A stretch of 64,000 bases of DNA from contig CANMJD010000001.1 of assembly GCA_947498155.1 (NCBI GenBank), positions 1 to 64,000 of the forward strand, given 5' to 3'. Below are positions 27,201 to 36,417 of the stretch, piece by piece. Origin of the DNA: an uncultured Pseudoruegeria sp. (GTDB taxonomy: Bacteria > Pseudomonadota > Alphaproteobacteria > Rhodobacterales > Rhodobacteraceae). Position 1 is the stretch's first letter. Every line of letters starts with the position of its first letter. Below the pieces are notes generated by a model, which saw only the letters and a list, made by a program, of their open reading frames with translations, was not told the DNA's origin and did no database searches. Made by a program: the position numbers and the translations under genes.

Positions 27201-27536
27201 GTTTTTAATGATGTAGAGGCTGATTTCATCTTGACGCCGGAGCGCATTATCATCACGAGGGGCAGCGCTGTCGGCAGTTCTTTGGGGGTGTCGGTAGATG
27301 GTAGTTACGATCTGGCTGACAAGCAGATGGACCTTCAGGGGGTGATCTCTCCGGTCTATCTGGTGAATTCGGTCGGGGCGACGTTAACCCGCCGTGGTGA
27401 GGGGCTTTTTGGCTTTTCCTACCGGCTGACAGGCCCCGCATCCCAGCCCGATGTATCTGTCAATCCTTTGTCCCTTTTAACACCGGGTATGTTTCGCGAC
27501 ATCTTTCGAAAAGCGCCCCCAAAAGTCACCGAATGA
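24264..27536 (+). CDS. Large AsmA/YhdP-like envelope protein (DUF3971/AsmA_C)
   Basis: The 1090-residue protein has one N-terminal transmembrane helix (about residues 15-42) and a very long beta-rich periplasmic part. The YhdP/TamB/AsmA superfamily is suggested by the DUF3971-like middle (about residues 260-560) and an AsmA_C-like end (about residues 880-1085, ending LTGPASQPDVSVNPLSLLTP). Members form periplasmic bridges that move phospholipid to the outer membrane. The start is a GTG. queA follows after 24 nt in the same direction, so the two may be co-transcribed despite unrelated roles. Confidence 0.82.
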   Translation: MQQETGGKAKGSKRRSAAIGLLGLILLCLIAGMIAVGVLIQTQSRVSAPQWLKARVEARLDGLTESVDLAFEDVSFALTAQGNPLIRLSEVKLSQEGNETLVQFGEMRIGFDISDVVRRDFKPTMLELQDSKFVIRRDRDGQFNVQIGAGAGGTSIAYTDIPALIDAVELRLKQTALRDLRRATAQGITLVFDDALQNTRTEITEGRIEARQTPEGLSAQLQMQLPGAGGTKAPVILSAQTDSQSTSARLSVSVEGVDAGFMAGHVPTAVWLSAVQAPVSATLALEVLPDGTFSPVQSQLRVGRGILRPNAATTPIRIDQMEANFSYDLVQHLVGLNSLQVDSDLVSLSGQGQVFFKDFAQGVPQSLIAQLQIEDLHSTAKDMFAFPLALHEGAADLKFRFDPFEISLGQATVFDGQTRVHAKGKVSAQPDGWHVALDATADRLSPEKLTGYWPAFLRPKARKWLIDNIKSGVGKNGRLSVRFTPEQPPKVDVGFEFEEAEVQFIPNFPPISGGYGHGVISGTSLSVTVDKGVVRSGTDVVDIAGSTVQIPDMRLKPAPGIVSLQTDSALSALLTLLDKPPLNLIQRAGRSPDLAQGRAVTTALLTLPFSKFTRAPDVGFDLKGTVSAFESEMLVPGRRLSSDLLHVGGDPQTLWVSGGGTIDGIGFDVDWLQPLGAAYANGSRIKGQIAVSPEFAQVFNIGLPDNSLRGSSMAEVMLNLTPDGAAQYEIQSDLVGLGLSIDALQWRKPEAAAADFTVRGELGSPPSVDALRLSADGLTLAGSISLAEGGGLSRAVFEPLQVGSWLNARAELTGRGAGVAPALTISGSSLDIRRAGLAGTGGAGPSAPMTAAFERVQLNETTFLTAFRGRFAEAGQPDGFEALLNGRAAVSGTLTETQYGTTFDISADDGGAVLLALNLLERGAAGPLRLRLKPRAEKGAYNGRLTLSDLGVRGAPVLADMLGAISVVGLIEQMNGNGLVFNDVEADFILTPERIIITRGSAVGSSLGVSVDGSYDLADKQMDLQGVISPVYLVNSVGATLTRRGEGLFGFSYRLTGPASQPDVSVNPLSLLTPGMFRDIFRKAPPKVTE

Positions 27537-27560
27537 AAGCCACTGAATGAAAGTCTCAGT

Positions 27561-28619
27561 ATGAAGCTCTCTGATTTTGATTTTGATCTGCCAGAAACCT
27601 TGATCGCCACCCGCCCGGCGGTGCCGCGCACCGCTGCGCGACTGCTTCATGCCACAGCGTCAGGTACACAAGATCTGCGGGTCTATGATTTGCCTGATCT
27701 GCTGCGCAAGGGTGACCGGTTGGTGTTGAATGATACCAAAGTCATCCCCGCGCGGCTGAGTGGCGAACGGCGGCGTTTCGGGGCCGAAGGCGAAACCAGC
27801 GCCAAGATTTCAGTGACACTGCTGGAGCCGCGTCCAGAGGGGCAGTGGTTGGCCCTGCTGAAGCCGCTCAAGAAAGTGCGCATTGGTGAAATCATCCATT
27901 TCGCCCCGACGCTTTCGGCGGAACTGCTGTCCAAAGAAGACGGCGAAGCGCTACTGTCGTTCAACCTGACCGGCGATGATTTTGAGGTCGCCTTACAAGA
28001 GGTCGGCGCGATGCCCTTGCCGCCTTATATAGCGGCCAAACGGGCGGCGGATGCGCAGGATCACACCGATTATCAAACGGTATTCGCCCGCAACAGCGGC
28101 GCCGTGGCCGCACCCACAGCCTCGCTTCACTTTGATGACGCCCTGCTGGCGCAGATCGCTGCGATGGGCGTTGAATTTACCCATGTGACCCTGCATGTCG
28201 GCGCGGGCACCTTTCTGCCGGTGAAAACCGATGATGTGTCACAGCACAAAATGCACGCCGAATGGGGCGAGGTCTCAGAGCAGGCCGCCGCCGAAATCAA
28301 CGCCACCAAAGCTGCTGGCGGGCGGGTCATCCCCGTGGGCACAACAGCCCTGCGTCTGATTGAAACCGCTGCACGCGATAGCGGTGCGGTGCAGCCTTGC
28401 CGCGGGCCCACCGATATTTTCATCACACCGGGGTTTGAATTCAAGGCAACGGACGCCTTGATGACAAATTTCCATCTGCCAAAGTCCACATTGATGATGC
28501 TGGTCAGCGCCTTGATGGGGTCTGAACGTATCAAAGACATCTATCGTCACGCGATAGAAACAGAATACCGGTTTTTCTCGTATGGGGATTCATCGCTTCT
28601 TTGCCCGAATGATCCCTAA
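27561..28619 (+). CDS. queA: tRNA preQ1(34) S-adenosylmethionine ribosyltransferase-isomerase
   Basis: QueA transfers and rearranges the ribosyl moiety of SAM onto 7-aminomethyl-7-deazaguanine at position 34 of tRNA(GUN), giving epoxyqueuosine. The 352-residue length and the N-terminal [19 protein letters not shown] are family hallmarks, as are [21 protein letters not shown] and [15 protein letters not shown]. tRNA-Asp, one of its substrates, is encoded at the left end of the window. The gene is followed by an MFS permease after 84 nt. Confidence 0.96.
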   Translation: MKLSDFDFDLPETLIATRPAVPRTAARLLHATASGTQDLRVYDLPDLLRKGDRLVLNDTKVIPARLSGERRRFGAEGETSAKISVTLLEPRPEGQWLALLKPLKKVRIGEIIHFAPTLSAELLSKEDGEALLSFNLTGDDFEVALQEVGAMPLPPYIAAKRAADAQDHTDYQTVFARNSGAVAAPTASLHFDDALLAQIAAMGVEFTHVTLHVGAGTFLPVKTDDVSQHKMHAEWGEVSEQAAAEINATKAAGGRVIPVGTTALRLIETAARDSGAVQPCRGPTDIFITPGFEFKATDALMTNFHLPKSTLMMLVSALMGSERIKDIYRHAIETEYRFFSYGDSSLLCPNDP

Positions 28620-28703
28620 AAACGACACCCGCTGTCGGTGAAAATACAGTTCTTATTATCTTCCTATGTGACGCTTGAAGCCAAGCGATAAGGATCCCTT
28701 GTA

Positions 28704-29960
28704 ATGCTGGACGTTCTGAAAACCTCTTGGGCCCTGTTATTGGGCATGTTGCTGCTGATGATCGGCAACGGCATGCAAGGCACGCTTTTGGGTGTGCGGG
28801 GCGATATCGAAGGGTTCTCGACCTTCGAAATGTCGATTATTGTGTCGGCCTATTTCCTGGGGTTCTTGTTTGCCTCGCGCCAGACGCCAAACTGGATTCG
28901 CCGCGTCGGGCATGTGCGGGTGTTTGCCGCGATGGGCTCGTTTATCTCGGCGGTGATTATCCTTTATCCGACGCTGGCCCATCCTATCGCCTGGACCGTT
29001 GGCCGGTTTGTCATCGGCTATTGCTTTTGCGGTGTCTACGTCACCGCCGAAAGCTGGCTCAATAATGCGGCGACCAATGACAATCGCGGCAAATCCCTGT
29101 CGCTGTACCTGCTGGTCCAAATGGCCGGTATCGTGACCGCCCAGCTGTTCGTCTCGATGGGGGACCCCGCCGGATTTGCTCTTTTTGTGATTCCATCGGT
29201 TCTGGTTTCCATCTCTTTTGCACCGATTCTGTTGTCGATCAGCCCAACGCCTGCCTTTGAAACAACCAAGCGGATGACGTTGAAAGAGTTGATAAAAATA
29301 TCGCCGTTGGGCTGCGTCTCGATGGCGATATTGGGGGGTATTTTCTCGGCGCAATTCGGCATGGCCTCGGTTTATGGTTCCGAGGCGGGGCTCAGTTTGC
29401 GCGAAATCTCGATCTTTATTTCGGTGATCTACATTGGCGCTTTGGTGTTGCAGTTTCCAATCGGCTGGCTGTCGGACCACATGGACCGTCGTATCCTGAT
29501 TGTGATGGTGGCGCTTATCGGCGGGATTGCCGCGATCGTTGCCTATTTTGTTGATGATAATTATGCCCTGCTGCTTGCGGCGGGATTTGTCATCGGCGGC
29601 TGTTCCAACCCGCTTTATGCTTTGGCTATTGCCTATACCAATGATTTTCTGGAACCCGAGGACATGGCCGCTGCATCGGGGGGGCTGCTGTTCATCAACG
29701 GGCTGGGCGCCATCGCTGGACCGTTGACCACCGGGTGGCTGATGGGGGTCGCTGGACCCGAAGGGTTTTTTGCCTTCCTCGCTATTCTGATGCTGGGCCT
29801 GTCGGGCTACGGGGTTTACCGGATGACCCAACGGGCCGCCCCGTCCGTCGAGGACACCGGAAGCTATGCAGCACTGGCGCCATCCGGCTCTCTGGTGGCG
29901 GCAGAGGCCGCCCAAGAGGTGTTTATTGAATCCGCACTGGAGGAAGAAGGCAACACTTGA
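28704..29960 (+). CDS. MFS transporter, YcaD-like
   Basis: This 418-residue permease of the major facilitator superfamily has about 12 hydrophobic segments, with an N-terminal MLLLMIGNGMQGTLLGVRG typical of the YcaD-like branch. The conserved loop 8-9 motif GWLSDHMDRR is visible. A short cytoplasmic tail (about residues 385-418) ends in a Glu-rich stretch. The substrate is unknown; some relatives are annotated as sugar or drug exporters without firm evidence. Confidence 0.8.
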   Translation: MLDVLKTSWALLLGMLLLMIGNGMQGTLLGVRGDIEGFSTFEMSIIVSAYFLGFLFASRQTPNWIRRVGHVRVFAAMGSFISAVIILYPTLAHPIAWTVGRFVIGYCFCGVYVTAESWLNNAATNDNRGKSLSLYLLVQMAGIVTAQLFVSMGDPAGFALFVIPSVLVSISFAPILLSISPTPAFETTKRMTLKELIKISPLGCVSMAILGGIFSAQFGMASVYGSEAGLSLREISIFISVIYIGALVLQFPIGWLSDHMDRRILIVMVALIGGIAAIVAYFVDDNYALLLAAGFVIGGCSNPLYALAIAYTNDFLEPEDMAAASGGLLFINGLGAIAGPLTTGWLMGVAGPEGFFAFLAILMLGLSGYGVYRMTQRAAPSVEDTGSYAALAPSGSLVAAEAAQEVFIESALEEEGNT

Positions 29961-30053
29961 GCGTCTAATGACGGAAATCCTTGATATTTGGTTAAAGTTT
30001 TGTAACGCTTCTTCACATCTGGGGACTAAAATGAACGGCAAATGGAGGCCGAT

Positions 30054-30626
30054 ATGTTACGTCCTGAAGACGTCCTTGCCTTTTGGCTCGACGAAATAGG
30101 CCCAAGCGGCTGGTATGCGGGGGGCGAAGCGCTGGATGCGCGGGTGCGTGCCGTGGCAGAACCGACATGGAATGCCGCCATGCGGGGCGGATGCGGGCTT
30201 TGGCTCACGTATCCGAGCGGCGCGCTGGCCTATACGATCCTGATGGATCAGTTTCCGCGCAATATGTTCCGCGGCACCGGCAAGGCGTTTGCTTCGGATT
30301 TCGCCGCAAAAGCGGCCGCCAAAATCTCGATCAAGAAAAGCTGGGATCTGCGCATCGATGAACCGGCGCGGCAGTTTTTCTATATGCCGCTAATGCATTC
30401 TGAATGTCTGGGTGATCAGGAACGCTGTATCCGCCTGATGCTGACGCGGATGCCGCAAACCGGCAAAGATCAACTTTTCCACGCCAAGGCCCATCGCGAA
30501 GTCATTCGCATGTTTGGCCGCTTTCCCTATCGTAACGAGGCGCTTGAACGCGCCACTTCGGTGCCCGAGGCCGCCTTTATCGATCAGGGCGGCTATCAGG
30601 CAGCGATGGAAGCGGTGCGGGTTTAA
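30054..30626 (+). CDS. DUF924 family protein
   Basis: The 190-residue cytoplasmic protein is of the DUF924 family (VLAFWLDEIGPSGWY, ILMDQFPRNMFRG, FFYMPLMHSE and GRFPYRNEAL are family blocks). The fold is all-helical and TPR-like. TGGAGG at 30043-30048 selects the ATG at 30054 over the in-frame ATG at 30042. No biochemical role is established for the family. It stands between the MFS gene and lpd with gaps of about 100 nt each. Confidence 0.85.
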   Translation: MLRPEDVLAFWLDEIGPSGWYAGGEALDARVRAVAEPTWNAAMRGGCGLWLTYPSGALAYTILMDQFPRNMFRGTGKAFASDFAAKAAAKISIKKSWDLRIDEPARQFFYMPLMHSECLGDQERCIRLMLTRMPQTGKDQLFHAKAHREVIRMFGRFPYRNEALERATSVPEAAFIDQGGYQAAMEAVRV

Positions 30627-30727
30627 CGCTTCATTGGCGGGCGGGTGAAAAACCTGTACGCTGCTTGATTGCCGTTTTGCTTTTGCTGGTTTAACGTCAA
30701 ATCACTTTGCACAGGGAGTGGTTTGAA

Positions 30728-32122
30728 ATGGCAGCCAAATCTTTTGATATGATCGTTATCGGCGCGGGGCCGGGGGGCTATGTGGCCGCAATTCGCGGGG
30801 CACAGCTTGGCCTGAAGGTCGCGATTGTCGAGCGTGAACATCTTGGCGGCATTTGCCTGAACTGGGGTTGTATCCCGACCAAGGCGCTACTGCGCTCTGC
30901 CGAAGTTTTTCATCAGATGGAACGGGCCAAGGAATTCGGCCTGAGCGCCGAGAAAATCGGCTTTGATCTAACGGCGATTGTGGATCGCTCGCGCGGGGTG
31001 GCCAAGCAAATGGCCGGTGGCATCGCGCATTTGATGAAAAAGAACAAAATTACCGTGGTGATGGGCGAGGCAAACCTGCCAGCTAAGGGTAAAGTCTCGG
31101 TTAAAACCGATAAGGGCGTTGAAGAACTGAGCGCCAAAAACATCATCCTTGCCACTGGTGCGCGCGCGCGCGAATTGCCCGGCCTAGAGGCAGACGGCGA
31201 TCTGGTCTGGACCTATAAACATGCGCTGAAACCCGTCCGTATGCCCAAAAAGCTGCTGGTCATCGGCTCCGGCGCGATTGGCATTGAATTTGCCAGCTTT
31301 TACAATACATTAGGCGCTGATACCACGGTTGTTGAGGTCATGGATCGTGTGCTGCCGGTTGAAGATAAAGACATTTCCGCCTTTGCCAAAAAGAGCTTTG
31401 TTAAACAGGGCATGAAGATCATGGAGAAAGCCATGGTCAAAAAACTGGACCGCGCCAAGGGCAAAGTCACGGCCCATATCGAGGTCGGCGGTAAGATTGA
31501 AAAACACGACTTTGACACGGTGATTTCAGCTGTCGGCATTGTTGGTAATGTTGAAAACCTCGGGCTTGAAGCGCTCGGTGTGAAAATTGACCGTACCCAT
31601 GTGATCACGGATGAATTCTGCCGTACGGGTGTCGACGGGCTTTATGCCATTGGGGATATCGCCGGTGCGCCTTGGTTGGCCCATAAAGCTAGCCATGAAG
31701 GCGTGATGGTGGCCGAAGTCATTGCGGGTAAACACGCGCATCCGGTGAAACCCGAAAGCATCGCAGGCTGCACCTACTGCCATCCGCAGGTCGCCAGTGT
31801 TGGCTACTCCGAAGCCAAAGCCAAAGAACTTGGCTATGAGGTCAAGGTTGGCAAATTTCCCTTTGTCGGCAACGGCAAAGCCGTCGCCATGGGCGAGGCC
31901 GAGGGGCTGGTTAAAACCGTTTTTGATGCCAAAACCGGCGAACTTTTAGGCGCGCATATGATCGGGGCTGAAGTTACGGAAATGATTCAGGGCTATGTCA
32001 TCGGGCGTCAGCTGGAAACCACCGAAGAAGACTTGATGAATACGGTTTTCCCGCATCCGACAATGTCCGAGATGATGCATGAAAGCGTTCTGGATGCTTA
32101 TGGTCGGGTCATCCATATGTAG
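30728..32122 (+). CDS. lpdA: Dihydrolipoyl dehydrogenase (E3)
   Basis: This flavoprotein reoxidises dihydrolipoyl groups of 2-oxo acid dehydrogenase and glycine-cleavage complexes with NAD. In the 464-residue protein, the FAD site GAGPGG (residues 12-17), redox disulfide Cys43/Cys48 (GICLNWGCIP), NAD site GSGAIGIEFA and C-terminal FPHPTMSEMM (catalytic His-Glu pair) are all present. The ATG at 30728 follows AGGGAG. No E1/E2 genes are adjacent, so which complex it serves is open. The family normally shares one E3 among several complexes. Confidence 0.93.
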   Translation: MAAKSFDMIVIGAGPGGYVAAIRGAQLGLKVAIVEREHLGGICLNWGCIPTKALLRSAEVFHQMERAKEFGLSAEKIGFDLTAIVDRSRGVAKQMAGGIAHLMKKNKITVVMGEANLPAKGKVSVKTDKGVEELSAKNIILATGARARELPGLEADGDLVWTYKHALKPVRMPKKLLVIGSGAIGIEFASFYNTLGADTTVVEVMDRVLPVEDKDISAFAKKSFVKQGMKIMEKAMVKKLDRAKGKVTAHIEVGGKIEKHDFDTVISAVGIVGNVENLGLEALGVKIDRTHVITDEFCRTGVDGLYAIGDIAGAPWLAHKASHEGVMVAEVIAGKHAHPVKPESIAGCTYCHPQVASVGYSEAKAKELGYEVKVGKFPFVGNGKAVAMGEAEGLVKTVFDAKTGELLGAHMIGAEVTEMIQGYVIGRQLETTEEDLMNTVFPHPTMSEMMHESVLDAYGRVIHM

Positions 32123-32158
32123 CAAAACTTTGTTCCCCAAATATCCTCGGGGGGGCAT

Positions 32159-32177
32159 GGGGGGCAGACAGCCCCCC
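32159..32177 (+). terminator. G/C-rich hairpin downstream of lpdA
   Basis: GGGGGGC-AGACA-GCCCCCC begins 37 nt after the lpdA stop. It has no U-tract, so termination is likely but not certain. Confidence 0.45.
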
Positions 32178-32228
32178 GTTCGATCACTTTGAACGGCAAA
32201 CGGTCCCTATGTCAGTAGCGATCTGCTT

Positions 32229-32243
32229 GTTCTCTTTTCGTTC
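32229..32243. promoter_or_regulatory. LexA (SOS) box upstream of uvrA
   Basis: GTTC-TCTTTTC-GTTC fits exactly the direct-repeat operator GTTC-N7-GTTC known for LexA of alphaproteobacteria. It lies 66 nt upstream of the uvrA start codon, a suitable place for an SOS operator. Confidence 0.75.
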
Positions 32244-32308
32244 CTAGTTTTCCCTTGGCGTTTCGCAATGGATGACCTATCTGTTAACAGCGAGCGAATG
32301 AGGACCCC

Positions 32309-35173
32309 ATGGCCGAGCTGAAAAACATCGAAGTACGCGGTGCGCGTGAACATAATCTGAAGTCAATCGATGTGGATATTCCGCGCGATCAGCTTGTGGT
32401 GATCACTGGGCTGTCCGGCTCTGGAAAATCATCGCTGGCCTTTGATACGATCTATGCCGAAGGCCAACGGCGCTATGTCGAAAGCCTCTCGGCCTATGCG
32501 CGTCAATTCCTTGATATGATGGAAAAACCTGACGTCGATCATATCTCGGGCCTGTCTCCGGCGATCTCGATCGAACAGAAAACCACCAGCAAAAACCCGC
32601 GCTCCACCGTTGGGACAGTCACCGAAATATACGACTATATGCGGCTGTTGTTTGCCCGCGTTGGCACACCCTATTCGCCAGCCACAGGCCTGCCCATTGA
32701 GGCCCAGCAGGTGCAGGATATGGTGGATCGGGTGATGACCATGGAGGAGGGCACGCGCGCCTATCTTCTGGCGCCGATCGTGCGGGATCGCAAAGGCGAA
32801 TACCGCAAAGAGTTTCTGGAACTTCGCAAACAGGGTTTTCAGCGGGTCAAGGTGGACGGTGAATTCCATGAGCTCGACAGCCCGCCGACGCTGGATAAAA
32901 AATTCCGCCACGATATCGACGTGGTGGTCGACAGGATCGTCGTGCGTGACGGGCTTGAAACCCGTCTGGCGGATTCCTTTCGCACGGCGCTTGATCTGGC
33001 CGACGGCATCGCCATCCTTGAAACAGCCCCCAAAGAAGGCGAGCCGGAACGCCATACCTTTTCGGAAAAATTCGCCTGTCCGGTGTCGGGTTTCACCATT
33101 CCCGAGATCGAGCCGCGCCTGTTTTCCTTCAACGCGCCCTTTGGGGCGTGCCCGTCCTGTGACGGCCTTGGGGTAGAGTTGTTTTTTGACGAACGGCTCG
33201 TGGTGCCGGACGCGACGCTGAAACTCTATGACGGGGCCTTAGCCCCATGGCGTAAAGGTAAATCGCCCTATTTCCTGCAAACCATCGAAGCCATCGCACG
33301 GCATTTCGAATTTGACAAAAACACCCCGTGGAAGGATCTGCCTGCCCATGTGCAGCAGGTGTTTCTCTACGGGTCGGGCGAGGATGAGATCGATTTCCGC
33401 TATGATGAAGGCGGGCGGGTTTATCAGGTCAGCCGCGCCTTTGAAGGGGTCATTCCGAATATGGAGCGCCGCTACCGCGAGACCGATTCCAACTGGATTC
33501 GCGAAGAGTTCGAGCGTTATCAAAACAACCGCCGCTGTGGCGAATGTGACGGCTATCGCCTGCGTCCCGAAGCGCTGGCGGTCAAAATCGCCGGATTGCA
33601 TGTTGGCCAAGTGGTTGAAATGTCAATCAAAGAGGCCTTTGAATGGTGCGAATCCGTTCCCGAGAATCTGACCAAGCAGAAAAATGAAATCGCCCGCGCG
33701 ATCCTGAAAGAAATCCGCGAACGGCTGGGGTTCCTCAATAATGTAGGGCTGGAATATCTGACCCTATCGCGTAATGCAGGCACGCTGTCTGGCGGTGAAA
33801 GCCAGCGCATCCGGCTTGCCAGCCAGATCGGTTCTGGCCTGACCGGAGTGCTTTATGTGCTGGATGAACCCTCGATCGGACTACACCAGCGCGATAACGA
33901 CCGTTTGCTTGGCACGCTGAAAAACCTGCGCGATCAAGGCAACACCGTGATTGTGGTCGAACATGACGAAGAGGCCATCCGCGAGGCCGATTATGTGTTC
34001 GACATCGGCCCCGGTGCCGGGGTGCATGGCGGTCAGGTGGTTTCCGAAGGCACGCCGGCGGAAATTATCACTGATCCCAAATCCTTGACGGGGCAGTATC
34101 TGTCTGGCCAACGCGAAATCTCGGTGCCCCCTAAACGGCGCAAGGGCAATAAGAAAAAGGTCAAAGTGGTCAAAGCCTCGGGCAACAACCTTCAAAATGT
34201 GACGGTTGATTTCCCGCTGGGCAAATTTGTCTGTGTAACCGGTGTGTCGGGCGGGGGTAAATCGACGCTGACGATTGAAACCCTGTTCAAAACCGCCTCG
34301 ATGCGGTTGAATGGCGCGCGTCAGACCCCAGCCCCCTGTGAAACCATCAAAGGGCTGGAGCATCTGGACAAGGTAATCGACATTGACCAGCGTCCCATCG
34401 GGCGCACCCCGCGGTCCAACCCGGCGACTTATACAGGGGCCTTTACCCCGATCCGCGACTGGTTCGCCGGTCTGCCAGAGGCCCGCACCCGTGGCTATAA
34501 ACCCGGTCGTTTTAGTTTTAACGTCAAGGGCGGGCGCTGTGAGGCCTGTCAGGGCGATGGCGTGATCAAGATCGAAATGCACTTTTTGCCCGATGTCTAT
34601 GTGACCTGCGAAACCTGCAACGGTGCGCGTTATAACCGCGAGACGTTAGAGATCAAATTTAAAGGCAAAAGCATCGCCGATGTGCTGGATATGACGGTGG
34701 AGGACGCCAAAGAGTTCTTTAAGGCCGTGCCCAGCATTCGCGATAAGATGGAGGCACTCTCGCGCGTCGGGCTGGATTACATCAAGGTCGGGCAGCAGGC
34801 GACGACCCTGTCGGGCGGCGAAGCCCAGCGAGTAAAACTGTCCAAGGAACTGGCCAAACGCTCTACCGGTCGTACGCTGTATATTCTGGATGAACCGACC
34901 ACGGGTCTGCATTTTGAAGATGTGCGTAAGCTGTTGGAAGTGTTGCATGAATTGGTTGATCAGGGCAATTCTGTGGTGGTGATCGAACATAATCTGGATG
35001 TGGTGAAAACCGCGGATTGGGTAATCGATATTGGCCCTGAAGGTGGGGATAAGGGGGGCGAGATCGTCGCCACCGGCACGCCTGAAACCATCGTTAAAGA
35101 GCCGCGCAGCCACACGGGGCATTATCTTAAATCGCTGCTGGAAAAACCGGCAAAAAGCGTGGCGGCTGAATAG
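32309..35173 (+). CDS. uvrA: Excinuclease ABC subunit A
   Basis: UvrA is the damage-sensing dimeric ATPase of nucleotide excision repair. The 954-residue protein has two ABC modules: Walker A GLSGSGKS (residues 34-41) and GVSGGGKS (from residue 645), with ABC signatures LSGGESQRI and LSGGEAQRV. Zinc-binding cysteine pairs are seen in the first module (CPSC, CGEC) and the second (CEAC, CETC). GAGGA precedes the ATG. A LexA box upstream makes it part of the SOS response. Confidence 0.98.
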   Translation: MAELKNIEVRGAREHNLKSIDVDIPRDQLVVITGLSGSGKSSLAFDTIYAEGQRRYVESLSAYARQFLDMMEKPDVDHISGLSPAISIEQKTTSKNPRSTVGTVTEIYDYMRLLFARVGTPYSPATGLPIEAQQVQDMVDRVMTMEEGTRAYLLAPIVRDRKGEYRKEFLELRKQGFQRVKVDGEFHELDSPPTLDKKFRHDIDVVVDRIVVRDGLETRLADSFRTALDLADGIAILETAPKEGEPERHTFSEKFACPVSGFTIPEIEPRLFSFNAPFGACPSCDGLGVELFFDERLVVPDATLKLYDGALAPWRKGKSPYFLQTIEAIARHFEFDKNTPWKDLPAHVQQVFLYGSGEDEIDFRYDEGGRVYQVSRAFEGVIPNMERRYRETDSNWIREEFERYQNNRRCGECDGYRLRPEALAVKIAGLHVGQVVEMSIKEAFEWCESVPENLTKQKNEIARAILKEIRERLGFLNNVGLEYLTLSRNAGTLSGGESQRIRLASQIGSGLTGVLYVLDEPSIGLHQRDNDRLLGTLKNLRDQGNTVIVVEHDEEAIREADYVFDIGPGAGVHGGQVVSEGTPAEIITDPKSLTGQYLSGQREISVPPKRRKGNKKKVKVVKASGNNLQNVTVDFPLGKFVCVTGVSGGGKSTLTIETLFKTASMRLNGARQTPAPCETIKGLEHLDKVIDIDQRPIGRTPRSNPATYTGAFTPIRDWFAGLPEARTRGYKPGRFSFNVKGGRCEACQGDGVIKIEMHFLPDVYVTCETCNGARYNRETLEIKFKGKSIADVLDMTVEDAKEFFKAVPSIRDKMEALSRVGLDYIKVGQQATTLSGGEAQRVKLSKELAKRSTGRTLYILDEPTTGLHFEDVRKLLEVLHELVDQGNSVVVIEHNLDVVKTADWVIDIGPEGGDKGGEIVATGTPETIVKEPRSHTGHYLKSLLEKPAKSVAAE

Positions 35174-35182
35174 GGTTGGGGC

Positions 35183-35548
35183 ATGGGGATGACGGCATCG
35201 CTTGGGCGCGTAATCCTATACACCAAAAAGATCGACGAAATGGCGACGTTTTACGGGTGCCATTTCGGGTTTGAGCGGCGCGATATTGCGGGTGACCGGA
35301 TCGTCGAACTTGTTGGCGATGGCGCGGCGCTGCTTCTACATCGGGCCTCGGCCCGCCAGAAAGAGGGGCAGGTCATGGTCAAACTGGTTTTTGATGTAAA
35401 AGACGTGCGGGGCTTTTGCGAGACCGCCAAAACCAACGGCTTGGTCTTTGGTCCGATCCTGAAGGGGGACGGCTATGAATTTGCCAATGCCAAGGACCCT
35501 GCCGGAAATTCGATTTCTATTTCCAGCAGGGCCTTTGTATCTCTTTAA
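35183..35548 (+). CDS. VOC superfamily (glyoxalase/bleomycin-resistance-like) protein
   Basis: This small 121-residue vicinal-oxygen-chelate protein has two beta-alpha-beta-beta-beta units (residues 6-55 and 65-118). LGRVILYTKKIDEMATFY and DPAGNSISI are typical. The start may be the ATG at 35183 or 35189. Metal ligands are not fully conserved by eye, so it may be a binding protein and not an enzyme. It follows uvrA by 9 nt and may be co-transcribed. Its stop overlaps the end of the convergent mmsB gene. Confidence 0.75.
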   Translation: MGMTASLGRVILYTKKIDEMATFYGCHFGFERRDIAGDRIVELVGDGAALLLHRASARQKEGQVMVKLVFDVKDVRGFCETAKTNGLVFGPILKGDGYEFANAKDPAGNSISISSRAFVSL

Positions 35549-36417
35549 CTTCTGCCGCGTTTTTCAAAGCGCGGTAGCATGGCCGAAAAATCACGACCCT
35601 TGCCGTCTTCATCTTCGACAAACTGCCGGTAAAGTTCGGTGGCATCCGCGCCCATCGGCGTATCTGCATCCACCGCTGCGGCGGCCTGTTGGGACAGACG
35701 CAAATCCTTAAGCATCAAATCAGCGGCAAAACCGGGCTGATAGCTATTATCCGCAGGGCTTTGCGGCCCAACACCGGGGGCAGGGCAATAGGCGTTCATG
35801 CTCCAGCTATAGCCTGATGACGTGCTGACAACGTCAAACATTTTTTGCCGGTCCAAGCCCAGTTTATCGGCCAAAGCAAAGGCTTCGCAGGTGGCGATCA
35901 TGGTCACACCAAGAATCATATTGTTACAAATCTTCGCCGCTTGTCCTGCACCAGAAGCCCCGCAATGCACCGCTTTCTGCCCCATGATATCCAGCAGGGG
36001 GCTGATTTTACCAAATGCCGCATCGCTGCCACCCACCATAAAGGTGAGCGTGCCACCCGCAGCGCCGCCAATCCCGCCGGACACCGGCCCGTCGGCGGCA
36101 AGCACCCCATGGGCTGCGGCCTGATCCGCGACCTGTCGGGCTGACTCGACATCAACCGTAGAGCAATCCAGAAACACCGATCCTTGGGCCATGGCAGGCA
36201 GAATTTCCGCCGCCACGCTGCGCAGAATATCACCGTGGGGCAGCATGGTGATCACCACATCGCTGTCTTGGGCGGTCTGCGCGGCGGTCTTGGCCTGCGC
36301 GACACCCTCTGGCATCGGGGCGTGTAGATCATAGCCGATGACCGCATGGCCTGCTTTGGCCAGATTGGCCGCCATGGGTCCCCCCATATTGCCCAGTCCG
36401 ATAAAGCCGATTTTCAT
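35545..36417 (-). CDS. mmsB: 3-hydroxyisobutyrate dehydrogenase
   Basis: This enzyme oxidises 3-hydroxyisobutyrate to methylmalonate semialdehyde with NAD in valine degradation. The 290-residue protein has the Rossmann motif GFIGLGNMGGPMA at the N-terminus, the substrate motif DGPVSGGIGGA and the catalytic Lys in GAGQAAKICNNM. AGGAGG fixes the ATG at 36417, which overlaps the stop of the upstream hydrolase gene by ATGA. It is the last gene of the valine cluster. Confidence 0.93.
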   Translation of the reverse strand: MKIGFIGLGNMGGPMAANLAKAGHAVIGYDLHAPMPEGVAQAKTAAQTAQDSDVVITMLPHGDILRSVAAEILPAMAQGSVFLDCSTVDVESARQVADQAAAHGVLAADGPVSGGIGGAAGGTLTFMVGGSDAAFGKISPLLDIMGQKAVHCGASGAGQAAKICNNMILGVTMIATCEAFALADKLGLDRQKMFDVVSTSSGYSWSMNAYCPAPGVGPQSPADNSYQPGFAADLMLKDLRLSQQAAAAVDADTPMGADATELYRQFVEDEDGKGRDFSAMLPRFEKRGRS

